From contig NC_013521.1 in the NCBI RefSeq assembly GCF_000024925.1, positions 2,356,001 to 2,420,000 of the forward strand: a stretch of DNA of 64,000 bases. The letters are read 5' to 3'. Positions within the stretch are counted from its first letter, which is position 1. Every line of letters begins with the position of its first letter. Origin of the DNA: Sanguibacter keddieii DSM 10542. GTDB taxonomy: Bacteria > Actinomycetota > Actinomycetes > Actinomycetales > Cellulomonadaceae. The notes under the pieces were generated by a model. That model saw only the letters and a program-made list of their open reading frames with translations, was not told the DNA's origin and ran no database searches. Below are positions 25,603-34,245 of the stretch, one piece after another. The position numbers and the translations under genes are program-made.

Positions 25603-27585
25603 ATGGCACCTGAGAACCTCCCGACGCCCCAGGGTGCCTCCCCCGCGCGCAGCACCCCCGGGCCGCTCGTGGCCGCGTGGGGGAAGGCCCTGCACCACGG
25701 CGACCTCGTCCGCACGCTCGCCCTGGGCCTGCCGGTGACCCCTGCGGGAGACCGCAGCCACTGGGAGTCCGTCGACGCCCCGACGCTCGCCGCGGTCGCC
25801 ACGCGCGCCGAGACGGACCTGGCGGCCCCGTGGCCTGCTCCCCTGGCCAGCCACTACGCGCGGTACTTCCGCGACGGCAACCGGACCGCCTACGAGGACC
25901 GTGTCCGCGAGCGCCAGCGCCGGCTGAGCCGCGCGGCGCTCACGGCGGCCTGGACGGGTGACGTCGCGTGGCTCGACGAGACCGTCGACGGCGTGCTGCT
26001 GCTGTGCGAGCAGAGCAGCTGGTCGTGGGCCGCCCACGACGACACCTTCACGGTGCACGGGTCGGTGACGCCGACCGTGACCGACCCGTACCTCGACCTG
26101 GGTGCGGGCGAGGTGGTGGGGCAGCTCGCGTGGGTGGACGCCCTCCTCGGCGAGGCGCTCGACGCCCGTGCGCCGGGTATCCGGGCACGCGTGCGGCACG
26201 AGGCCCGGACCCGGGTCCTCGAGCCCTTCGTCCGACGACGGGACTGGCACTGGCTGGGTCTCGACGGCGACGTGCACAACTGGAACCCGTGGATCCACGG
26301 CAACGTCCTGGCGGCGACCCTCGGCCTCGTCGACGACCCGGACGAGGCCGCGACGCTCGTCGGGCTGGTGGTCGACGGGCTCGACCGCTTCGTGGCGTCG
26401 GTCCCGCCCGACGGCGCCATCGACGAGGGCTACAGCTACTGGTGGAACGGCGCGGGCCGGGCGCTCGAGGCCCTCGAGCTGCTGTCGGCCGCGACCGGCG
26501 GTGCGCTCGACGCGACGGGGGTGCCCACCGTCCGGGAGACCGCACGGTTCCCGCACCGCATGCAGGTCGCCGGCCCCTGGTACGTCAACGTCGCCGACGG
26601 TCCGGCGCGCCCTCCGGCCGACCAGCCGTGGCACGTGCTGCACCGCTGGGGCAGGCTGATCGACGACCCCGCCGTCACCGCGCACGCCGACTCGCACCGC
26701 CGCCCCGGAGCGCCCGTGGTGACCGAGGACGCCGGGCTGGGTCGGGCGCTGCTGGGGCTCTCGACCCCGGGGTGGGTGGCGGCGGCACCCGTCGACCCGC
26801 CCCTGCCGCGGGAGACGTGGCTCCCCTCGGTCCAGCTGCTCGTGGCCCGTGAGACGGCGGGCAGCGCCGAGGGCCTGACCCTCGCGGTCAAGGGTGGGCA
26901 CAACGGCGAGCACCACAACCACAACGACGTCGGCTCGGTCTCGGTGGCCCTCGACGGCGTGCCCGTGGTGGTCGACGCGGGGCAGCCCACCTACACCGCG
27001 CAGACCTTCGGGCCGGACCGGTACGAGATCTGGACCATGCAGAGCGGTTGGCACACGGTGCCTGTCGTCGCCGGCGCCGAGCAGGCGGCCGGTCGCGACC
27101 ACGGCGCGGCCGACGTGCACGTCGAGACGAGCGCGGACCGGTCGTCGCTGTCCCTCGACCTGTCCGACGCCTACCCCGGGACGACTCCCGGGACGTGGCG
27201 ACGGACGGCGACCCTCGACCGCGCCCGCAGGGAGGTGACGGTCCTCGACACTCGCACCCGCACGGACGACGGCAGCCACGACGACGACGGCCAGGGCGGC
27301 GACCACCAGGTCCCGGCCGACGAGGTCCGGCTCCTGCTGCACGGCGAGGTGCGCCTCACCGACGAGGGCGAGGCCTCGGTCCGCGCACCGGGGACCTCGC
27401 GGGACGCGGTGCTGCGGTGGGACGCCGCTGCCGCGACGGCGCGGTTGACGACCCGGAAGGTCGACGACCCGCTGCTCGCCGGCGTCTGGGGCGAGCGCCT
27501 CACCCGGCTCGACCTCGTCCTCGTCCCGGCAGGGCAGGACCACGCAGGCTTCACCGTCACGGTGACCGCGGGAGCCCAGCCGTGA
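25603..27585 (+). CDS. heparinase II/III-like polysaccharide lyase
   Basis: The 660-residue protein has an alpha-toroid N-terminal half (WHWLGLDGDVHNWNPWIHGN, DGAIDEGYSYWWNGAGRALE) and a C-terminal beta-sandwich with KGGHNGEHHNHNDVGSV and VVVDAGQPTYT, the hallmark of heparinase II/III-type lyases (His residues for metal and catalysis). No signal peptide is visible, so it would act on imported oligosaccharides. The ATG at 25603 is preferred over one 99 bases upstream because the upstream part overlaps the operator. It overlaps the regulator gene that follows (GTGA). Exact glycan is unknown. Confidence 0.88.
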   Translation: MAPENLPTPQGASPARSTPGPLVAAWGKALHHGDLVRTLALGLPVTPAGDRSHWESVDAPTLAAVATRAETDLAAPWPAPLASHYARYFRDGNRTAYEDRVRERQRRLSRAALTAAWTGDVAWLDETVDGVLLLCEQSSWSWAAHDDTFTVHGSVTPTVTDPYLDLGAGEVVGQLAWVDALLGEALDARAPGIRARVRHEARTRVLEPFVRRRDWHWLGLDGDVHNWNPWIHGNVLAATLGLVDDPDEAATLVGLVVDGLDRFVASVPPDGAIDEGYSYWWNGAGRALEALELLSAATGGALDATGVPTVRETARFPHRMQVAGPWYVNVADGPARPPADQPWHVLHRWGRLIDDPAVTAHADSHRRPGAPVVTEDAGLGRALLGLSTPGWVAAAPVDPPLPRETWLPSVQLLVARETAGSAEGLTLAVKGGHNGEHHNHNDVGSVSVALDGVPVVVDAGQPTYTAQTFGPDRYEIWTMQSGWHTVPVVAGAEQAAGRDHGAADVHVETSADRSSLSLDLSDAYPGTTPGTWRRTATLDRARREVTVLDTRTRTDDGSHDDDGQGGDHQVPADEVRLLLHGEVRLTDEGEASVRAPGTSRDAVLRWDAAAATARLTTRKVDDPLLAGVWGERLTRLDLVLVPAGQDHAGFTVTVTAGAQP

Positions 27586-28733
27586 CCGGGACGCCGCCCG
27601 ACCACGGGTCCCCGCACCGCTTCGCGCTCCAGCGGCGCGAGCGGCTCATGGACGAGCTCCGCCGGGACGGCTCGGTCCGCGTGAGCCGGTTCGCCGCCGA
27701 GCTGGGCGTCAGCGAGATCACGGTCCGTCGCGACGTCACGGCGCTCGCCGAGGCAGGGCTCGTCACGCGCGTGCACGGCGGCGCGACGCTGCGCAGCGAC
27801 CTCGACCTCGGGCGCAGGGGGCGGACGGCGCAGGGGCAGGCCGGCCCGGAGACCGTGCGGTTCACCCTCGGCATGGTGGTGCCCTCCCTGAGCTTCTACT
27901 GGCCGCAGGTGGTCCACGGCGCTCGCGCCGCGGCTGCTCTCGGCCGAGACCGTGTCGTGGTCCGCGGCTCCTCGTACAGCGCGAGCGCGGACCGCACCAA
28001 CATCCGGCGGCTGCTCGAGTCGCAGGAGGTCGACGGCCTTCTCGTGGCTCCTCAGGTGGACGGCGAGGAGGGCCACGACCTGCTGCGGTGGCTCGACGCG
28101 CTCCAGGTGCCGGTCGTGCTGGTCGAGCGCCAGCCTCCCCCGGACGTGCACACCCAGCACCTCGAGCACGTGCGGACCGACCACGCCTTCGGCGCCGGCC
28201 TGGCTGTGCGGCACCTGCACGCCCAGGGCCACCGCCGCGTCGGCGTCGTCACGGCGACGAGCCCGCACGCCGACCTCATCACCGACGGCTGGCGGCGCAC
28301 CTGCCACGAGCTCGGGATGCCCTGCGGCGACGACCTCGTCGGGCGGGCCGACGCCCCCGGTGACGAGGCCCGGGAGCGGGCGCTCCTCGAGCACTTGGGG
28401 CGTGTCCGGCAGACCGGGACCACCGCCCTGCTCGTCCACTCCGACCCGGAGGCCGTCGCGCTGCTGCAGCTCTGCTCGGACCACGGGGTCCGGGTACCCG
28501 AGGACCTCGCGGTCGTCGCCTACGACGACGAGGTCGCGAGCATGGCCGAGCCGGCGCTCACAGCGGTCCGCCCGCCCAAGAGCGAGGTGGGCCGGACCGC
28601 TGTCGAGCTGCTGACGGCCCGGCTCGGCGACGGGCAGCACCGCCCGCGGCGCTCGGTGTCGCTCGACCCGTGGCTGGTGGTCCGGGCCTCGTCACGGTCC
28701 GGGTGTGCGTCGCCCCCTCCCGAGAGTCCATGA
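27582..28733 (+). CDS. DeoR-type HTH fused to LacI-type sensor, transcriptional regulator
   Basis: The 383-residue protein combines a DeoR winged helix at about residues 15-68 (DELRRDGSVRVSRFAAELGV, then SEITVRRDVTALAEAGLV, ending in the family tag RVHGGA) with a LacI/periplasmic-binding-type sugar sensor from about residue 85 (TLGMVVPSLSFYWPQVVHGA to VVAYDDEVASMAEPALTAVR). This hybrid architecture occurs in actinobacterial carbohydrate clusters. Its GTG overlaps the stop of the heparinase-like gene, so it is made together with the enzyme and probably controls both halves of this divergent cluster. Confidence 0.9.
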   Translation: MTGTPPDHGSPHRFALQRRERLMDELRRDGSVRVSRFAAELGVSEITVRRDVTALAEAGLVTRVHGGATLRSDLDLGRRGRTAQGQAGPETVRFTLGMVVPSLSFYWPQVVHGARAAAALGRDRVVVRGSSYSASADRTNIRRLLESQEVDGLLVAPQVDGEEGHDLLRWLDALQVPVVLVERQPPPDVHTQHLEHVRTDHAFGAGLAVRHLHAQGHRRVGVVTATSPHADLITDGWRRTCHELGMPCGDDLVGRADAPGDEARERALLEHLGRVRQTGTTALLVHSDPEAVALLQLCSDHGVRVPEDLAVVAYDDEVASMAEPALTAVRPPKSEVGRTAVELLTARLGDGQHRPRRSVSLDPWLVVRASSRSGCASPPPESP

Positions 28734-28740
28734 TGGAGAC

Positions 28741-29271
28741 ATGGATCTGAGCCGCGCGATCGCACCCGAGCCCTACTCCCTCCTCCCCGCCGTCCCGTCC
28801 TTCTCGCTCACCAGCGAGGACGTCACCGAGGGCGCCCCCCTCGCCGACGAGTTCTCCGCTGGTGGCGGCAGCACGTCTCCGCACCTGACCTGGTCCGGCT
28901 TCCCCGAGGCGACCCAGTCGTTCCTGGTGAGCATGTTCGACCCCGACGCCCCGGTCCCCTCCGGCTGGTGGCACTGGAACGTCGTCGACGTGCCCCTCGA
29001 GGTGACCGAGCTCGCCCAGGGCGACGGGTCGAGCGACCTCATGCTGCCCGGCGCTGCCTTCCACGTGCGCAACGACGGCGGCGAGTTCGACTACCTCGGC
29101 GCGGCCCCGCCCCAGGGCGACCGCCCGCACCGCTACGTGTTCGCCGTGCACGCCCTCGACGTCGACACCCTCGACCTCGACCCCGAGGTCAGCCCCGCCG
29201 TGGTGCACTTCACGGCCGTGTTCCACACGATCGCGCGGGCCACGCTCACCGCCACGTTCCAGCTGGGATAG
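28741..29271 (+). CDS. YbhB/YbcL family (PEBP, Raf kinase inhibitor-like) protein
   Basis: The 176-residue protein is a phosphatidylethanolamine-binding-protein fold member: SPHLTWSGFPEATQSFLVSMFDPDAP with the conserved DPDAP ligand loop, WWHWNVVDVP and PHRYVFAVHALDVDTL. Bacterial members have no well-defined role. GGAG lies before the ATG at 28741. It starts eight bases after the regulator gene but seems unrelated in function. Confidence 0.92.
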   Translation: MDLSRAIAPEPYSLLPAVPSFSLTSEDVTEGAPLADEFSAGGGSTSPHLTWSGFPEATQSFLVSMFDPDAPVPSGWWHWNVVDVPLEVTELAQGDGSSDLMLPGAAFHVRNDGGEFDYLGAAPPQGDRPHRYVFAVHALDVDTLDLDPEVSPAVVHFTAVFHTIARATLTATFQLG

Positions 29272-29274
29272 CCT
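29269..29274 (+). promoter_or_regulatory. -10 box of leaderless YbaK-domain gene
   Basis: TAGCCT, which overlaps the stop of the preceding gene, ends six bases before the ATG at 29281; no ribosome site is present. Confidence 0.55.
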
Positions 29275-29280
29275 GCAACC

Positions 29281-29913
29281 ATGCCTGACCACCACACTCC
29301 CGACATCTCTACGTCCGGCATCGCCCACCCCGGGACCGACAGCACACAGCCCCCGGCCGCGACCCCGTCCATCGGGACGCTCACGTGGCTGCGCGCCGTC
29401 GACCACCCCGAGCTCCTCGCCCCCGTGACGCACGCGGCGCTGCTCGAGTGGGCCGAGGCGGACCCGACGGTCGCGGACAAGGTGTTCGTGGCGGAGATCG
29501 ACCCCGAGGTGTCAGACACCGCCGCGATGTGCGACGCCTACGACGTGACGATGACCCAGTCGGTCAACTGCGTGCTCGTGGCGGGCAAGCGCGAGGGCGT
29601 CGAGCGCACCGCGGCCGCCGCCGTGCGCGCGTCGTCGCGGGCCGACATCAACGGGACCGTGAAGTCGCTGCTCAACGTGCGCAAGGCGTCGTTCGTCCCC
29701 GTCGACCGCGCCGTCACCGAGTCGGGCATGGAGTACGGCGGCATCAGCCCGATCGGGCTGGGCAAGCAGTGGCCCGTGCTCCTCGACGACGGCGCCAAGG
29801 CCGGGTGGATCGTCATCGGCTCGGGGGTACGCCGGTCGAAGATCACGCTGCCCGGCGTGCTCCTCGCCACCATGCCCCGCGTCCAGATCATCTCGGACCT
29901 CGGGGTCTCCTGA
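29281..29913 (+). CDS. YbaK/EbsC-type aminoacyl-tRNA deacylase-like protein
   Basis: The 210-residue protein carries a YbaK/ProXp editing domain in its second half: NCVLVAGKREGVERTAAAAV, the catalytic-type Lys in NGTVKSLLNVRKASF, and ESGMEYGGISPIGL. Such domains hydrolyse mischarged aminoacyl-tRNAs (for example Cys- or Ala-tRNAPro). The 35-residue N-terminal lead is low complexity, and the true start may be later, although a leaderless promoter fits the ATG at 29281. Confidence 0.88.
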   Translation: MPDHHTPDISTSGIAHPGTDSTQPPAATPSIGTLTWLRAVDHPELLAPVTHAALLEWAEADPTVADKVFVAEIDPEVSDTAAMCDAYDVTMTQSVNCVLVAGKREGVERTAAAAVRASSRADINGTVKSLLNVRKASFVPVDRAVTESGMEYGGISPIGLGKQWPVLLDDGAKAGWIVIGSGVRRSKITLPGVLLATMPRVQIISDLGVS

Positions 29914-29943
29914 GGCAGGGGCCGGGCGGCTCGGGCGGACCGG

Positions 29944-30549
29944 TCAGGTCAGCCGGGCCCGGAGCCCGTCCACGAACACGCTGAGGCCGAAGCCGAAGCG
30001 CGCGGTCTCACCCAGGAGGGGGTCGTCAACGGTCTGCGGACCGTCGGCGATCCCCTCCGTCGCGCCCGGTGACGCCGCGCCCGCGACGAGGCCCGCCGAC
30101 TGGGCGTGCCCCTGCTCGTCGACGGTGTGGCCCAGCACGTAGTGCAGCACCGCCAGCGCGGCGAGCTCCGCCTCGACCTCGGTGAAGCCGGCGTCGGTGA
30201 GCACCTGGGTGAGCAGGACGAGGGTGCTCCCCCGCCCGGTGCGCAGCGCGTGCGCGGCCGCGACCACCTCGGCGCCGTCGCGGTGCGCGAGGAGCGCCGC
30301 GCGCAGCCGGTGGGCCAGCTCGTTGAAGCGCAGGTCCCAGTCGCCCGACGGCATGTCGTCGTCGAGACCGTCGAGGATCGTGTCGGCGACGGCACCGAGC
30401 AGCGCCTGCTTGTTGGCCACGTGCCAGTACAGGGCGCCGGGCTGGACGCCGAGCGCGGTCGCGAGCCGCCGCATGGTGAGGTCGCCGAGACCGTACTCGT
30501 CGAGGATGGCGATCGCCGCGTCGACGACGTCCTTGCTGGTCAGTGCCAC
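29944..30549 (-). CDS. TetR family regulator, BioQ-like by context
   Basis: A 201-residue TetR repressor with the N-terminal HTH at about residues 5-50 (VVDAAIAILDEYGLGDLTMR, LATALGVQPGALYWHVANKQ) and an all-helical ligand domain. It is divergent from bioY, and two copies of TTGAACGCCGTTCA lie directly before bioY. From memory, the actinobacterial biotin repressor BioQ is a TetR protein binding a TGAAC-N3-GTTAC-type site, so a BioQ-like role is a reasonable inference. The GTG at 30549 follows AAGGGTGAG at slightly long spacing; a GTG 15 bases upstream is possible. Confidence 0.88.
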   Translation of the reverse strand: MALTSKDVVDAAIAILDEYGLGDLTMRRLATALGVQPGALYWHVANKQALLGAVADTILDGLDDDMPSGDWDLRFNELAHRLRAALLAHRDGAEVVAAAHALRTGRGSTLVLLTQVLTDAGFTEVEAELAALAVLHYVLGHTVDEQGHAQSAGLVAGAASPGATEGIADGPQTVDDPLLGETARFGFGLSVFVDGLRARLT

Positions 30550-30665
30550 GGTCTGCGCTCTCACCCTTCTGGCTGGACGTCGGAGGTGCAGGTCTGGTGG
30601 TGCGTGCGCCTGCGGGGGCGCGGGGTCGCTCGCGGTGCTTGACGCTACCGCACAGGCCAGATACC

Positions 30666-30680
30666 TTGAACGCCGTTCAA
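30666..30680. promoter_or_regulatory. TetR-type operator 1 upstream of bioY
   Basis: TTGAACGCCGTTCAA is a perfect dyad (six-base arms, three-base centre) in the gap between the TetR gene and bioY. Confidence 0.8.
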
Positions 30681-30684
30681 CTAC

Positions 30685-30699
30685 TTGAACGCCGTTCAT
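30685..30699. promoter_or_regulatory. TetR-type operator 2 upstream of bioY
   Basis: TTGAACGCCGTTCAT repeats operator 1 nineteen bases downstream with one end base changed. It ends 14 bases before the bioY ATG, so bound protein would block transcription or the ribosome site region. Confidence 0.8.
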
Positions 30700-30713
30700 G
30701 TCAGGAGCCTCCC

Positions 30714-31331
30714 ATGTCCACCGCCCTCCCGCTCGGCCCCGGTCGAGCACCTCTCGACCGGCTCGTCCTGGCCGACCTGCTGCCCCGGCCCGTCGCGCTC
30801 TCACAGACCGCGGTCGACACGCTGCTCGTGCTCTCCGGCACGCTCGTGGTCACGGTGCTCGCGCAGGTCGCGGTCCCGCTGCCCTTCACGCCCGTGCCGA
30901 TCAGCCTCGCGACGCTCGGCGTGCTTCTCACCGGCGCGGCGCTCGGGACCGCACGCGGCAGCCTGAGCATCGCGCTCTACGTCCTGGTCGGCATGCTCGG
31001 AGCGCCCGTCTACGGTGACGGTGGTAGCGGGTGGGCCTTCGCGTCCTTCGGCTACATCCTGGCGTACCTGCCGGCGGCCGCCCTCGCCGGGTACCTCGCC
31101 CGACGCGGGCAGGACAAGACCCCGCTGCGCTCGGTCGGTCTGGTGCTGCTGGCCTCTGTGGTCGTCTACGCCGGCGGCGTCCCCTGGCTCATGGCCTTCC
31201 TCGACGTCGACCTCGCGACCGCCCTGCGCCTGGGCGTCGCACCGTTCCTCGTCGGAGACACGGTCAAGGCCCTCCTGGTGGCTGCCGCCCTGCCGACCAC
31301 GTGGGCCCTGGTCCGCCGCGCCCGCCGCTGA
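30714..31331 (+). CDS. bioY: biotin transporter BioY (ECF S component)
   Basis: BioY is the biotin-binding membrane subunit of an ECF transporter. The 205-residue protein has about six hydrophobic segments and the family motifs VPLPFTPVPISLATLGVLL and GALGTARGSLSIALYVLVG followed by GAPVYGDGGSG and FGYILAYLPAA. No bioM/bioN or other ECF module gene is next to it; solitary BioY proteins can work alone or with a shared module. AGGAG precedes the ATG. Two TetR operators precede the gene and a strong terminator follows it. Confidence 0.95.
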   Translation: MSTALPLGPGRAPLDRLVLADLLPRPVALSQTAVDTLLVLSGTLVVTVLAQVAVPLPFTPVPISLATLGVLLTGAALGTARGSLSIALYVLVGMLGAPVYGDGGSGWAFASFGYILAYLPAAALAGYLARRGQDKTPLRSVGLVLLASVVVYAGGVPWLMAFLDVDLATALRLGVAPFLVGDTVKALLVAAALPTTWALVRRARR

Positions 31332-31354
31332 GCACGGCCGCTCCCCGCAGACGA

Positions 31355-31390
31355 CGATGCCCTCGCCCCCAGAAGGGGGCGAGGGCATCG
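31355..31390. terminator. bidirectional terminator between bioY and the convergent small gene
   Basis: A perfect 16 bp stem (starting CGATGCCCTCGCCCCC) closes an AGAA loop between two convergent genes. This is one of the strongest hairpins in the window. Confidence 0.85.
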
Positions 31391-31425
31391 TGCTGCGCGC
31401 AGCGGCACGAGTGGCACAGCGGAGG

Positions 31426-31770
31426 TCAGGCCTCCGTCGACTCCACGGGCTTCTCGTCGGCTGCAGGCTGCTCGTCGGCCGCGGTCGGCTCGGACCAGCC
31501 GGGCGCGATCGAGTCGAGGTACGCGGCACGCCCCTCGGGGAGCGATCCGGCGACGTGCGCCGCACGGTTGACCTCGATCCACGCGGCCATGGCCTCGGTG
31601 TCCTCGATCGCGGGCTCGGGCGTCACCCGGGCGCGCGCGCCCGCGTCGTTCCAGCCGGGGATCTCGGCGTCGAGGTGCGCAGCGAGGTCGGGGTCGATGG
31701 TCCCGGCGTCGTACGCGTCGATCTGCTCCTTGATCCAGACGGTCAGCTCTTCTTCGGTCTTCTCGCTCAC
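31426..31770 (-). CDS. small acidic protein with two W..G..L..PGW repeats
   Basis: The 114-residue acidic protein has two related units of about 33 residues: WIKEQIDAYDAGTIDPDLAA...LDAEIPGWNDAG and WIEVNRAAHVAGSLPEGRAA...YLDSIAPGW. The spacing of Trp, Gly, Pro and the closing Gly-Trp resembles the helicase-associated (HA) repeat found as tandem arrays in many actinobacterial proteins, but the match is only by eye. A Pro/Glu-rich tail follows. The GTG at 31770 is preceded by GAGGTAG. Function is not known. Confidence 0.65.
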   Translation of the reverse strand: MSEKTEEELTVWIKEQIDAYDAGTIDPDLAAHLDAEIPGWNDAGARARVTPEPAIEDTEAMAAWIEVNRAAHVAGSLPEGRAAYLDSIAPGWSEPTAADEQPAADEKPVESTEA

Positions 31771-31870
31771 AGCTACCTCGTTCGTCGATCGGTGGTGACC
31801 ATCATCCCTCACCCGGGGATGCGGTCGCCGCCCGGGCCGCCTGGGTCTGGGTCCGGGCGTGAACGCCTGC

Positions 31871-32668
31871 TCAGACCCCAGCGCCCTGCCAGACGGCGTC
31901 GAAGGGGGCGTTCGAGCTGACGCGCTCGGTGATGCCCGCCGTGACGAGCCGCTTGGCGACGGCGACGGCCTCCGGCACGTCCGTGCCCTTCGCGAGCTCG
32001 GCCGTGATTGCCGCGGCAAAGGTGCACCCGGCGCCGCTGACCCGCTCCTGGCCGATCTTGGGCGTCGAGTACACGGTGACCTCCTCGCCGTCGAAGAGCA
32101 GGTCCACGGCGTCGGGGCCGTCGAGCTCGACGCCGCCCTTGACCACCACGTAGCGCGGCCCGAGGTCGTAGATGCGCCGTGCTGCCTCCTCGAGGTCCGC
32201 GACCGTCGTGATCGAGTCCATGCCCGCGAGGGTCTTGGCCTCGAAGACGTTCGGGGTGATCACCGTGGCGAGCGGGAGGATCTGCTCGCGCAGCGCCGTG
32301 TCCGTGTCGAGGGCCGCGCCGGGCTCCTGGCCCTTGCAGATGAGGACGGGGTCGAGGACCACGTGCCGCCACGGCTGGCTCGCGAGCGAGCGGGCGACCA
32401 CGTCGATGGTCGCAGGGGTCCCCAGCATGCCGATCTTCACCACGTCGAGGTCGTGGCAGCTCGTCGCAGCCTCGAACTGGTCCGCGATCACCTCGGGCGC
32501 CACCGGCACGAACCTGTGCCCCCAGCCGGCCTTCGGGTCGAACGACACGATGCAGGTGAGCGTCCCGACGCCGTAGACGCCCAGCTGCTGGAACGTCTTC
32601 AGGTCGGCCTGGATCCCCGCGCCACCAGTGGCCTCGGATCCAGCGATGACATAGGCAAGCGTGACCAT
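31871..32668 (-). CDS. pdxK: pyridoxal/hydroxymethylpyrimidine kinase (ThiD/PdxK family)
   Basis: A 265-residue ribokinase-fold enzyme: the N-terminal GSEATGGAGIQADLKTFQQLGVYG loop is that of ThiD-like kinases, and ERVSGAGCTFAAAITAELAKG carries the catalytic anion hole and base (Gly-x-Gly-Cys form). The use of Cys instead of Asp at this site, the presence of QEPGAALDTDTALREQILPL and the length point to the Gram-positive pyridoxine/pyridoxal kinase branch rather than true ThiD, though I cannot rule out HMP kinase activity. It is a single gene without thiamine genes nearby. Confidence 0.75.
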   Translation of the reverse strand: MVTLAYVIAGSEATGGAGIQADLKTFQQLGVYGVGTLTCIVSFDPKAGWGHRFVPVAPEVIADQFEAATSCHDLDVVKIGMLGTPATIDVVARSLASQPWRHVVLDPVLICKGQEPGAALDTDTALREQILPLATVITPNVFEAKTLAGMDSITTVADLEEAARRIYDLGPRYVVVKGGVELDGPDAVDLLFDGEEVTVYSTPKIGQERVSGAGCTFAAAITAELAKGTDVPEAVAVAKRLVTAGITERVSSNAPFDAVWQGAGV

Positions 32669-32848
32669 CGATCTTCTCTCGTCGGCGACGGTCCGCAGGG
32701 CACCGTCGGGTCCTCGCAGCCGGCGCACGTCGCCCGACCGCTGTTCAGCCGGTGGGCGGAGCCACGGGCCCGCCGGTCCCGCGCGGGCCTGGGGCGACGA
32801 CCAGGGCTGGGACGAGGCTGGCACGAGAGCAGCGAGATGTCCATCTGC

Positions 32849-32884
32849 GTCGTGGTCGACCGACGGACGCCGGTCGACCACGAC
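32849..32884 (-). terminator. strong hairpin downstream of the VOC gene
   Basis: GTCGTGGTCGACCG and its exact complement form a 14 bp stem with an 8-base loop in the 250-base gap after the minus-strand VOC gene. It is the likely terminator of that gene, without a T run. The rest of the gap 32669-32920 shows no convincing gene. Confidence 0.55.
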
Positions 32885-32920
32885 GCGAGGGCGTCAACAC
32901 TCCTGCGTCAGGACAGGGTG

Positions 32921-33340
32921 TCAGCCCTGTGCGGCGGCGCCGGTGAGGTTGAAGAGCCAGTTGATCCCGAAGCGGTCCACCGCCATCCCGAAGTAGTCGC
33001 CCCACGGCGCCTGCTCGAAGGGCACGGTCACCTGGCCGTCGGCGGTGATGCCGTCCCAGTACCCGCGGATCTCGGCCTCGTCGTCGCCGCTGAGGGAGAT
33101 CGAGACGTTCGAGCCGACGGTGAGGTCCATGCCGTCGGGGGTGTCGGAGGCCATGAGGACGAGCCCACCGTCGGTGGTGAGCTGGGAGTGCATCACCAGG
33201 TCCGCCTGCGACGGGTCCTGAGCCATCTGGAACTCGCCGAAGGTCGACAGCGTCAGCTCGCCGCCGAGGACGGACTGGTAGAAGGTGATCGCCTCACGAG
33301 CGGTGCCGCGGAAGTTGAGGTAGGGGTTCAGCGTGGTCAT
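32921..33340 (-). CDS. PhnB-like VOC superfamily protein
   Basis: The 139-residue protein belongs to the PhnB/DUF899-like VOC group: NPYLNFRGTAREAITFYQSVLGG at the start, VMHSQLTTDGGLVLMASDTP in the middle and the WGDYFGMAVDRFGINWLFNL ending. These dimeric proteins have a VOC fold but lack a proven common activity. The ATG at 33340 is chosen because homologues start with MTTLNPYL-type sequence. Confidence 0.88.
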   Translation of the reverse strand: MTTLNPYLNFRGTAREAITFYQSVLGGELTLSTFGEFQMAQDPSQADLVMHSQLTTDGGLVLMASDTPDGMDLTVGSNVSISLSGDDEAEIRGYWDGITADGQVTVPFEQAPWGDYFGMAVDRFGINWLFNLTGAAAQG

Positions 33341-33489
33341 CGTCGTCCCGATCGTCGTGGCGGATGGTCTGCCTGCGGGACCGGTCCAGAGCACCGCACC
33401 GAGCCCACCCCCTGAGTATGCGCCGCTCAGGGGCCGAGATCGAGGGTGATGTCGGCGCCACGTCACGTCCGGTACGGGACGTTCGTCCG

Positions 33490-34245
33490 ATGCGGCACGC
33501 GCGGCCACCACGCTTGACTGGGGTGATAACTCGTCGTCCCGTCCAGCTCGCACTGCTCGCCGCCTCTGCCGCCGCAGCGGCCACCTGCATCACAGCCGCC
33601 CGGTCTGCGGCGCTCGGCTGGGGCTCGACCGCCTACGAACGCTGGCGCCCGCTCCCGGGCGACGAGCTCGTCGCCCACCCCGACCTCGTCGCGACCCGTG
33701 CGATCACCATCGACGCACCGTGCCGCGAGGTGTGGCCGTGGGTGGTGCAGGTCGGCCAGGGCCGGGGTGGCTTCTACAGCTACGACCGGCTCGAGAACCT
33801 CGCAGGCCTGGGGGTCCGGAGCGCGGACCGCGTGATGCCCGAGCTGCAGTCGCTCGACGTCGGGGACACCGTGCGGCTCGCCCCGCGGGTCGCCCTGACG
33901 GTCGAGGAGGTCGTCCCTGGCCGCGCCGTCGTGCTCTCCGGGGACTGCGACCCCACCGACCCGCGCGAGCCCCTCGTCCTCGACGACCACGGCCGGGCGG
34001 TGACCTCGACCGGCCCCGCCCCGTACGAGTTCTCCTGGGCGTTCGTGCTCGTCCCCACGGGCGAGGACACCTGCCGGCTCGTCGTCCGTGAGCGCTACGG
34101 GTACACCGCAGCATGGTCGGCAGCCGTCGCCGAGCCGGTCGGATGGGTGAGCGCGGTCATGACGCAGCGGATGCTGCGAGGCATCCGCGACCGGGCGCAG
34201 GGCGAGCGGCTGCGCAACGGCTCACAGGCGACTGCCGTCGCCTGA
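33490..34245 (+). CDS. membrane-anchored SRPBCC (START-like) domain protein
   Basis: After a single N-terminal hydrophobic helix ([20 protein letters not shown]) comes an SRPBCC-type ligand-binding domain: [38 protein letters not shown] and [21 protein letters not shown] are typical of the actinobacterial polyketide-cyclase-like proteins. It may bind a hydrophobic ligand at the membrane; no function is known. The ATG at 33490 is my choice; a GTG at 33523 just before the membrane helix is an alternative. Confidence 0.75.
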   Translation: MRHARPPRLTGVITRRPVQLALLAASAAAAATCITAARSAALGWGSTAYERWRPLPGDELVAHPDLVATRAITIDAPCREVWPWVVQVGQGRGGFYSYDRLENLAGLGVRSADRVMPELQSLDVGDTVRLAPRVALTVEEVVPGRAVVLSGDCDPTDPREPLVLDDHGRAVTSTGPAPYEFSWAFVLVPTGEDTCRLVVRERYGYTAAWSAAVAEPVGWVSAVMTQRMLRGIRDRAQGERLRNGSQATAVA

